Assembly: GCA_002633005.1 (NCBI GenBank)
Contig: NMRA01000366.1
Coordinates: 314,240-338,607, forward strand
Direction: 5' to 3'
DNA length: 24,368 nucleotides
Source: Phoronis australis
Lineage: Eukaryota > Phoronida > Phoronidae
Under the pieces are notes generated by a model. That model searched no databases, was not told where the DNA came from, and was given only the letters and a program-made list of their open reading frames with translations. Positions within the stretch are counted from its first letter, which is position 1, and each line of letters begins with the position of its first letter. The position numbers were made by a program, and so were the translations under genes. This document shows, piece by piece, positions 1 to 9,700 of this stretch.

Positions 1-13
1 GTAATACCGCCAT
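1..13 (-). other. Possible start codon of a divergent gene leaving the window
   Basis: On the minus strand the left edge reads TTCAACATGGCGGTATTA, an ATG with A at -3 and G at +4 (strong Kozak context), running out of the window after four codons (MAVL). Human PMS1 is head-to-head with another gene, so a divergent neighbour is plausible. The evidence here is only the start context, and the site could equally be a YY1-like promoter element. Confidence 0.2.
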
Positions 14-600
14 GTTGAATGGAAGGAGTCACCTGGCGGTCAAAAACTAAACTAATTTACCGACTTGCAGATCGCCGCTTTTCATAAGTTCAAATTGACC
101 GAGACCCGTCAATTCCCTGCCCGAGTTACGGAATCAAGGATTCGAATTTGATCCTATGGTGACCCTGATATACGCACCTGCTAGCAAGAATCCGCCAAAA
201 CAGCGGAGGTTGTTTTTGAGGTCCAAATTTGTGAAAAGAGTATCACTTCAGACAATTTCGTGGAAAAATGGTCAAATGGTCACAATTTAAAAAAAAAATG
301 GAAAGGTAAAATGCTTCTACTTGTTCATCAATATTTATTATGTCAGGAAAACTTTAGCGGGAATCTCGCGCAGGCAAACACCATTCAGAATCAATGATGC
401 TGTTTCATTCATTAACAGTAGGTGTCGCTGTAATCTTGTGTTGAGCTAACATGGCGGTGTCCACCGGGAAATAGTGCCAACTGAAATTCGACGTTAAAAT
501 ATGGAGGAAACGCGGTAGGGGATCAATTCATATATTTTTGGAAAGATGACGGCGCGAGGAATCGAAAGATACCAAAATCATATGTCTAAGTCACTGTCGT
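14..600. promoter_or_regulatory. Possible CpG-rich, bidirectional promoter region
   Basis: This stretch has more CpG than its surroundings. It carries AACATGGCGGT on the minus strand near 16-6 and the same 11-mer on the plus strand near 448-458, plus AAGATGACGGCGCG at 543-556. AANATGGCGGC is the YY1 site common just downstream of animal transcription starts. The plus-strand ATG at 451 opens only seven codons before a stop. No coding exon with the conserved MutL N-terminus (LP-x-x-T-x-R-L-I) was found here. The promoter role is inferred. Confidence 0.3.
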
Positions 601-2107
601 TATATTGTAAACAATTACCCAGTTCGATTCCCGGGACGGTTACTCTTTCCTATTACTACAGATGTCACTACACAGATTTAATTTGGTTACCTGTCCTGTT
701 TGACAAATTGTCAATGAACTCTTCACTTGTCACTTGAAGTTAAACATTTACCGAGTTGGTCCACCAATGCTGCTGTCTTTCTGCAGTGCTCTCTTCCCTA
801 GCGAGCATTCATAGATTCAAGGATCTTTCAAAAACGTGTGGTATCACCAGATATTAAAAGGCAAAGCAAAGACCGCTGGGCTGTAGACAGTGACTACCGT
901 CTCTAGCTCGCCAGCAGAGACAATGCTTCTCCGCCGGAAGCTTTCCTGCAAATTATGCCTTACACTGATTTAAAAAAATCACACATGTTGTACTACAGCA
1001 CACATCACGAATTTTTGCGCATAGAGGATGGACACCTTAGGAGGCCATTGATCTATTTAATTCCTTCCAACTCGAGCAAATGCTATGGTTATCAAAGTTG
1101 TTCTTCGAGCAGTCCTTTGTTCAGTTCCCAAAATTGGAAATGGCCAGGCAAATCTTACACTAACAGGATTAAGGCAAGTGGACAAGAAAGTCTGCCCTGT
1201 TTACCCTAAAGGCAAATTCCTCGGGTCACATAAAAGGCTTGAAATGATGGCGCTTTCACGGATTGAAGTGAGCTAGTCGCTATTCGTGGGGGCAGCTGAA
1301 CTTGCATCGGTTGTGATAATTGCGGTCGTTAATCAAAGTGCCTGTTTAACGTACGAGTTTCGAAGTAAAAAAAGGATGTGGTGTGGTCAACATGACTGAT
1401 TTAAAATTTATAACGTAAATTGTAGCCATCATATGAATTTTTAAAATGAATAATAGTTTTCTGTAGCATGATGGCTAAGCCACGAGCATTAATTTGTGAA
1501 TCAATTGTACAGGTTAGTCACAGTGTGTCTTAAGCTCATTTAGGTGTTGGGGTAACAAAACCCCAAATGTTAGCGTAGGATTACCTCTTGATCAATCCAG
1601 TAATGTTCATTGTGAATCGAATTGAATCTGGTTTGCTGGACAATACTCAAAAAAACTCCTAGAACTTTGGAGGCATCATGCCTATTTCGAAGGGAAAATG
1701 TTACTATTGATTGGCGGGATTCAGTGTGACAGAGAGAACTGCGAGGTGATGTATGTTGGGAAAACAACAACCATTAATCAAACGCTAAAACAAACTTAGA
1801 AGTATTCTACATCAGTTAATATAGTAAGTATGAAGCAAGAAAATATTAGCAATTCATGCCAATGGTAAATAAACTGATAGGTGTATATATATATATATTT
1901 AAATTGTATAAATAATGTTGCTGATGGTTAATCATTTGCTAAAAAGACTGATGTTGATACTCATAATACAGTGAAAGTGATATTCTTGTTTTATGAAGTT
2001 TGACTGTCTGTCAAGTTTGTTCCAAAAGGCAACTTCATGCTCCTCAATAAAGTATTTCCCATATGTTGTGATGTTTGACCTTGAAACACAAAGTAAGATT
2101 TCTTTTT
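561..2107. other. No gene recognised; 5' non-coding
   Basis: Only short, overlapping open frames without recognisable domains occur here. A (TA)n microsatellite lies at about 1885-1899. This could be 5' UTR, a 5' intron or intergenic sequence. Confidence 0.5.
1468..1512 (+). other. Weak candidate for the missing first coding exon of PMS1
   Basis: ATG ATG GCT AAG CCA leads to ATT GTA CAG|GTTAGT: 15 codons in phase 0 with a good donor, close in length to the 16-residue first exon of human PMS1. The translation MMAKPRALICESIVQ lacks the conserved hydrophobic residue four places before the final Gln and the LP-x-x-T-x-R pattern. I consider it more likely wrong than right. Confidence 0.2.
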
Positions 2108-2187
2108 ATCTTAGGCCTGTTTGCAAATGGTGAAACCTTTCATTGATATCTTAGGCCTGTTTGCAAATGGTGAAACCTTTCATTGCA
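2108..2187. repeat. Tandem duplication, two copies of 40 bp
   Basis: The segment starting ATCTTAGGCCTGTTTGC occurs twice, with TTAGGCCTGT at 2111 and again at 2151, identical over the whole unit including GGTGAAACCTTTCATTG. The perfect identity suggests a recent duplication. Confidence 0.95.
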
Positions 2188-3370
2188 TAAGGCCAATACC
2201 CTTGACACATTTAAAGACTTAATAGCCAGCGATCAGACTTTGACCTGTACTTAAAAAGTTGCATATGAGGCATCACTGTTATTGAATACAAACTTCAAAG
2301 CTCCGAGCTGAATCCCCCAATTTTCCTACTCTTTGGATTCCCCATATGTGCCAAACAAGAGGGATATAGAAAAAGTCACCTAATAAAAATGCAGTATAAT
2401 TTCAGTTTTGTGTCAGTGTCTAGCAAATGGCATAGTCTAATTACGATGGACCATATACTTGGAAGACTAGGAACACATATCAACATGGTTATAGAAGTTG
2501 AGTGTAACGTCAATATTGATGCATGGGCAGTGCACCATAGGGGGCTGTGGGGGGGCTATAGCTCCCCGCTTTTATCAGTACTGCGCCGCCCATGTGATGC
2601 CCAGAAGTTTGAATAGACTGCATGCGCTAAATTAGTGCATCCAATAGTCGGATAGGTTGCATGGGCTGCTGGTGAGAGTGTGTCTTCTGCTGTTTTTAAT
2701 CACCTCCAGGGCACAGGTTTTGACTTTAAGAATGACAATATCAAGATCGTGCATGGGGAGAAAAAGTAGTCCCAGGAAGCTGTGTTCTTTAAATCACTGA
2801 ATCCCTCACTGAACAAGCAAGGTGGAGCTTGTTTCGAAGTGTCGTCTGCTTGGGATGAGAATATACATGAGATTTTTTGAGAAAGCAAGATACTACACTT
2901 TCTGCCAATCTATGTTCACTTTAAAGGAGGTATAATGCCTCGGAGGGTCTAGGAGTTTGTCGTTAGATCCGATTCAATTCTATTTACAATTGTTACAAAT
3001 TTATGATGGTGATGAATAAGTTTAGACTTAACTGTGCTTCGTGACTGTACAATTACATCAAGTCAGTGGACTGTTTTATGAAAAGCAAGTGACTTCAGTT
3101 AGAAATCTGGTCTTACGCCACACACAACTGGTTCTGAAGAATAGTTAAATCTCATTTTTATTGCAAAAGTTCAAAATCTGAGAATACTGATGTTTACTGA
3201 GACAATTTCTGAAGTTATTTATAGACTGCACTGTGCTCATAACATGGTAAAACCTTTTTCAATCGGCAACAGTGAAATGAGAGCAGAAGACCAATTTTCT
3301 ATCGTCATTGCTGGCTCAATCTGTGTGCTAAAACACGGCCAGTATTTCAGCTTGTAGCACCATTTTTCGT
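2188..3370. other. No gene recognised
   Basis: AT-rich sequence with scattered stops in all frames. A CTG|GTGAGA donor-like string occurs at 2671, but no coding exon was found before it. A short G-run and C-run lie near 2540-2570. Confidence 0.5.
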
Positions 3371-3406
3371 TTGCCTTACAGCATTTGTCATGTGGTGTTT
3401 GTCAAA

Positions 3407-3508
3407 ATGGCATTTGGCACTCATAATGTCGACTGGCCCTTTCAACTTTTTAGTCAGGTCTCGTGCAAAGACGAACGGTTTAAAGCTATTCTCAAGCTCG
3501 TGTTTAAT
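3407..3508 (+). other. Alternative candidate first coding exon of PMS1
   Basis: The ATG at 3407 has a good context (AAAATGG) and opens 34 codons to a perfect donor AAT|GTAAGT at 3508/3509, in phase with the exon at 3625. The open frame reaches back to 3371. However, MAFGTHNVDWPF and the residues before the junction (LKLVFN) do not resemble the conserved MutL N-terminal helix. The phase match alone has a one-in-three chance of being accidental. Confidence 0.18.
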
Positions 3509-3624
3509 GTAAGTAAGAAACGAGCTGAGACAAGATTTAAATGCAAAGTGGTCTGTCAAATTTTTTTTAGAATGTGGGTACATTGCGAGTTCAGGGTTTT
3601 GTTAATGCCTGACTGTTTTTACAG

Positions 3625-3708
3625 GTGATAACGTCTGTAACAAGTGTAATCAAAGAACTTGTTGAAAACTCTCTGGATGCGACTGCCTCTGCTATTGATG
3701 TGAAATTG
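3625..3708 (+). CDS. PMS1: PMS1 exon: ATPase motif I
   Basis: The acceptor TTTTTACAG precedes GTG ATA ACG, and the donor is TTG|GTACTT. The 28 codons, in phase 0 at both ends, include [10 protein letters not shown], the GHKL motif I with the catalytic Glu and the Mg-binding Asn. The next residues are TASAIDVKL, where MutL proteins nearly always have GAT after SLDA, so the usual glycine is a threonine. Human PMS1 begins its matching exon after residue 16, so a short upstream coding exon is expected. Confidence 0.93.
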
Positions 3709-6700
3709 GTACTTATGATTACTTTTTAAAATCAAACTATACAGTCTTCCTGCTTACAGTACACGTCTTTTTTGCTTGAGTCATTTTTTACCTGCATCAA
3801 ATGAAGTTTGTCCAACTATTTTTGCACTTGTCATCTTTTTAACTTTTCCATTCAATACCATTGCATCTCATTGGGCAATATTTCCCAGGACTAAAGAAGG
3901 ATCAGTTTGCTTCATATAGCAACCGGTCTATTGACTGTTTTATCTCTGTTGTAATTTGCAACTTATTGACTGTTTTTAATTTTTATCAAAGGATAACTAT
4001 GGGTTGGACTGTATCGAAGTCAGGGACAATGGTCATGGGATTTCAAGAAAAGATGTTTCTGTAATGGCCAAGCGACATTACACTTCTAAAATCACTGACA
4101 CAGCTGATTTGCCATTTGTGGGAACGTATGGGTTCCGTGGGGAGGCTTTAGGTAAGCGCTCATTTTAGTAGTTATCTATTATAGTATTTACCACTGAATA
4201 GGAAGACATGGGTGAATTTTGAAGTATGGTATTCTTGTTGTGCAGTGTCTTGGGATTCTGTCGGGATAATAGTATTTATAATGGCTAAGAATTTTTGCTA
4301 CTTGTTAAGTATCTTGTACTTGTCAATGGGTAATGTTATTATGTGGAGTTCAAGACGTGCATGTGATGAAAACATGCTGAATGCATTAAGCATAGTGGAG
4401 TTGTTTCATCAGAAGGCAACTAAAGTTACAATAAAACAACTGGAAATGTAATGATGAAAAGTACCTTAGGAATATTACACGTTGTTTTAATATGTTCTTT
4501 GCAGGGTCATTATGTGGCTTGGCCGATGTTTGTATTGTAACCAAAACAGCTGATGACACAATAAGCATGCAATACCAGCTTGATGTTGGAGGAGGTGTAT
4601 TAACAGCAGTACCCTCTCATCTGGGGGTCGGTAAGTACTCCACACGTTCTGCGTAACAATTTTACGCATTTCCATGACTAATGTCTTGATATAATGGAAA
4701 TGCCATGCACTCTTTTGCGCGCTGAAAATTGTAGTGTTTGGGGGTTCAACATACTTTAATTTCTTGTTGAACTTAAGCACAAAAATATTATGTTTTGGTA
4801 TTTTGATCTTTCGTACAAATCTGCAAAAATGTGAGGTCACTGAATTAGTTTTTGCGTTACTACTGCTTATTAAAATAAAGGCAACTGGAAAACATGTAAA
4901 ATCTACATGGGTAACTGAAAACCTATCTAATTAAAGTGTACGATCATCATTTAGGTTTTATATTTTAAAAGCTTCAATTATATTTTCTGGTTTTATTGAT
5001 TGTCTTATGCGGACACAAGTACCATGATATTGCCACACCATTAGGCTCATTTATTACTGTATAGTGTTGCACCATAAAGCCCATGTATTACTGTATTGCC
5101 ATGCCATTAGTCCCATATATATTGCTGCACCATAAAGCCCATGTATTACTGTATTGGCATGCCATTAGTCCCATATATATTGCTGCACCATAAAGCCCAT
5201 GTATTACTGTATTGCCGTGCCATTAAACTGGGCTAATATGCGAAACTTAGGTGCATGCGCCAATATGCGAACCACTTGGGTAAAAGCAGACTGCAAAAAA
5301 AGCATGATTTCGGATATAGGCCCTTGGGTCAAAAGGCGTGGCAATACAGTAATACGAAATTCTTGATAACATGTCACGGTACTCCAAAGATACAGAAGCA
5401 ACCGTAAAAAAATTGTCATTAGGAGGCACACCAGTAGTCAAAAGCTTGTTGTTAGGAGGCACACCAGTAGCCAAAGTTTGTCATTAGGAAGCACACCAGT
5501 AGTCAAAAGTTTGTCGTTAGGAGGCACACCAGTACTCAAAAGTTCGTCATTAGGAGGCACACCAGTAGTCAAGTCTTTGTAGTTAGGAGGCACACCAGTA
5601 GTTAAAACGAGTACGCCTGTATGTGAATTAATGTTTATACCTAAGTAGGGAATCGTGCCAATATGCGAACCACTTAGGTATAAGAGATATTATTTCGGAT
5701 ATAAGCCCTTGAGCTTAAAGGCGCAGCAATACATTTTTTCTGGCTTTGGGTATCCAAGATATTTAGCATCAACACAAAATTTACTCCATTTTTATACGCC
5801 CACATATCATGTGGGTGCATATTGCCATCATCTCTGTCTGTTAGTGTCTGGGCATCCGCAGCTGTATCTCCTAAACCCCTTGCAGGATCTTATTGAAATT
5901 TGGCGACGAGTTTCGGAGCGACCCGAATGCCGCTGTCCCCCCTACTGGCAATTTTAGTTTTATACGTTTGCCTCTATATCTTCGAAGGTCCTCAACCGAT
6001 TTTCATGAAATTTGGCACATAGGCATCTATTAATGAGCTGATGTTATCTTCTAGCTTTCAGATAGATTTAAGGCATTTTACACCATCTAGTGGCCATTTT
6101 TACTATTTTCGAGTCTGTTTTTTGACGTCCACTCCTCTATCAACCAAACCACTCCTAGAATGATTGTGAAAATTGGTATGTATGTTTTTGCTATAAAGAG
6201 AACAGTTGACAAGAATTTTCCGTCGACTTCAACTACTGTGGCGCCTCCTAGTGGCAGTTTTGTTTGTTTTTGCTCCCATGGCTGTATCTCCTAAACGGTC
6301 TACAGGAACTTTATTAAATGCAGCAAATGTGTTTGTATGAAGTAGACAACGGACGACGACGACTTTCAGACAGATCGGAGTACAGATGTGTCCCCTAGTG
6401 GCAATTTTTATTTTTTATGCGCCCACATATTTATATGTGGACGCCGTCATCTCTGTCCATCTCTCCGTCTGGCGTCTGTCCGTCCGGCATTCGGCGCTCC
6501 GCTGCTCTATCTCCAAAATCCTTTGACGTACGTTCATGAAATTTTGCACATATGTTCCTATCATAGATGAGACGGCATGAGCGAACTTTCTGATTGATCC
6601 GAGTACTGGTGTGCCCCCTAGTGGCAATTTTATTTTTTACGCTTACCGCTACATCTTCAAAGGTCCTCAACGTAGTTTCATAAAATTTGGAATATAAGTA

Positions 6701-9700
6701 TCTATTAGTGAGATGAAGCTATCCTTCCGTTTTCGGATGAATTCGACGTAGTTTGCGCCTCCTAGTGACCATTTTTGCTGTTTTCGAGTTAGTTTTTTGG
6801 CGTTCACCACGCTATCAACCAAACCACTCTAAGGATGATTGTGGAAATTGGCCTGTATGTTTTTGCTATAAAGGGGAAGGCTAACGATGATTTCGAGTAC
6901 TGTGGCACCTCCTAGTGGCAGTTTTGTTTCTTTTTGCGCCCATGGCTGTATCTCCTAAACCGTTGGCAGGATCTTTATTAAATTCTGCGAATGTATTTAT
7001 ATGATGTTGACAATGGATGACGATGACTTTCGGAAGGATCTCACTACCGGTGTGGGTGTGCCCCCTTAGCGGCAATTAATTTTTTTATGTTTACCTCTGT
7101 ATCTTCAAAGGTCCTCAACGTATTTTCATAAAATTTGAAATATAGGCAAGTATTAGTGAGATGACAGTATCCTCCCATTTTCAGATAGATTTGGCATAGT
7201 TTGCGCCACCTAATGGCCATTTTTTACTGTTTTTGTCTGTTTTTGTCGTCAGCCCCTCTACCAACCAAACCGCTCTATGGATGATTGTGAAAATTGGCAT
7301 GTATGTTCTTACTACGAAGCTAAGGATGATTTTCTGACGACTTCGACTACTATGGCGCCTCTTAGTGGCAGTTTTTTTTGCACCCAAGGGTGTATCTCCT
7401 AAACCGTTTGCAGCATCTTTGCTAAATTTAGCAAATGTATTTATGTGATGTTGACAACGGACGACAAAACTTTCGGAAGGATCTGACTTCTAGTGTGCCC
7501 CCAGTGGCAATTTTCGTTTTTAGGCTTACCTCTGTATCTTCAAAGGTCCTCAACGGATTATCAGAAGGTTTGGAATATAGGCATTTATTGGTGAGATGAT
7601 GCTATCTTTCCGCTTTTGGGTGGAATCGAGATACTTTGCGCCACCTTGTGGCCATTTTCCCTATTTTCGAGTTTTTTTTGTCGTCCACCTCGATCAACCA
7701 AATCATTCTGAGGATGATTTTGAAAATTGGCACCTCCTCGTGGTAGTTTTGTTTGGTTTTGTGTCCATAGCTGCATTTCCTAAACTCACTGCAGGATCTT
7801 TACTAAATTTAGTAATTGTATTTATATGAAGCTAACAACAGACGATGTCTTTCAGGCAGATCCAATGAACGCTGTGCCCCATAGGCAATTTTATTTTTTC
7901 TGTTTTCCTTTGTTTTTTCTGAAGTTCCTTGACAGATTTTTATGAAATTTGGTAAATAGCTTTCTATTCAAGAAGCGATGGCATGTTCCCGTGCATTTTC
8001 AGATGGATTGGATTTTTTTCACTATCTAGTGGCTATTTTTATGAAACAAACAACCCTAGAAGCTCTCCGTTTGTGGTGCATTCTTGGGCGTATTTCAATG
8101 CTCTGCATTGCTCTTGTTTAAGTTTACCTCAGTCTTCAAAAGCCTTGATGGATTTCCGTAAACTTAACAGATAAGCATCTATTTATGAGGTGACGCTATC
8201 CTCTTGTTTTCGAATGGATTTGAGGTATTTTGTGCCACTTAGTGGCCATTTTACTGTTTTCAAGTCCGTTTTTGGTGTCCTTCCCTTCATTAATCAAACC
8301 ACTCTAAGGATGATTGTAAAAATTGGCATGTATATTTTTGCTATAAAGAGTATAATTGACGATGTTTTTCCTATGAGTACGACTACTGTGCTGCCTCCTA
8401 GTGGCAGTTTTGTTTTTGTATTTTTTGCGCCTAGGCGTACCTTGTATGTCCTAAGCCCTCTGCAGGATCATTAAATTTAGCGCCTGTATTTATATGAAGT
8501 TAACAACGGAAGACGATGACTTTCAGACGGGTCCGAGTAACAATTTAATTTTTGTCTGGTTTCCTCTGTTTCTCTGAAGTTCCTCTATGAATTTTCATGA
8601 AATTTGTTTTTATAGCTTGTTTTTAAAGAAATGGTGACATTTTCCGGTTTTCAGACGGATTCAACATATTTTGCTCCATCTAGTGGCCATTTTGACTGTT
8701 TTCTAGTCTGTTTTTGGTGTCCGCTTTCTGTCAACTAAACCACTCGTAGGATGATTAGGAAAATTGGCATATATATTGTTAGTATGAAGAGGATGGTTGA
8801 CGATGACTTTCTGGCTTCAAATACTCCGGCGCCTCCTAGAGTCATTTTTTCTCTCTTAATTGTATCTCCTAAGCCCTCTGCAGAATGTTTATTAAATTTA
8901 GCAAGTGTATATGACATTGACAACGGAAGACGACAACTTTCAGACGGATCCAATGAATCTTTTTCCCCTAGTTTTAAGTTTTATTTTTTCCATTTTGCTA
9001 ATGTTTCTTGACTTTTCATGAAATGTGGTAAATAACTTTGTGTTAAAAAACGGTGACATTTTCCAGTTTTTGATGGATTCGGAGTATTTTGCTCTATCTA
9101 GTGGTTATTTTTATGATACAGATAAATTCCCTAGAACCACACCAATTTTGCAGTGCATTCGTGGGCGCATTTCAACGCTCTGCGTTGCTCTTGTTTATGT
9201 TTTCCGCTGTATCTTCAAAAGTCCTCTATGCATTTCCATAAAATTTGGCAGACAGGCATCTATTAGTGAGGTTATGCTAGCCATATATTTTCGGATTGAT
9301 TCAAGGTATTTTGCGATACCTAGTGGCCATTTTTGTTGTTCTGGAGTCCGTCCCTCTGTCAACCAAACCACTCTAAGGATGATTGTGAAAATTGGCTCGT
9401 ATGTTCTACAATGAAGAAGATGGTTAACAATGATTTTCCGGCGACTTTGACTACTGTGGTGCCTCCTACTGACAGTTTTGTTTTTTAGCGCCCATACCTG
9501 CATCTCCTACACCCTTCGCAGGATCTTTATTAAATTAGCACATGCATTTATATGAAGTTTAGAACAGAAGACGATGGCTTTCAGATGCATCCGACAAACA
9601 CTGTGTCCCCCAGTGGCAATTTCATACTTTTTCCAATTTCCTCTGTTTCTCTATAATTGCTCGACGAATTTTCATTAAATTTGGTAAGTAGCTTGCTGTT

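Noticed and set aside
608-640. tRNA B-box-like GTTCGATTCCCGG at 621-633
   Set aside because: The flanking bases do not form a T-stem and there is no A box at tRNA spacing.
546-737. Open frame containing KQLPSS, resembling the human PMS1 N-terminus KQLPAA
   Set aside because: Only four to five residues agree, the following residues (IPGTVTLSYYY) do not, and no phase-0 donor lies at the right place.
1085-1276. Open frame of 63 codons (NGQANLTLTGLRQVDKKV)
   Set aside because: It looks protein-like in places, but it overlaps another frame, matches no domain that I can name and lacks splice context.
3371-3628. 85-codon open frame running up to the PMS1 acceptor
   Set aside because: It is in a different frame from the exon at 3625 and ends across the acceptor. 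Only the 3407-3508 part is kept as a weak exon candidate.
6388-9503. Many 60-130-codon open frames on both strands within the composite element
   Set aside because: They lie in diverged tandem monomers, change frame between monomers and show no domain.
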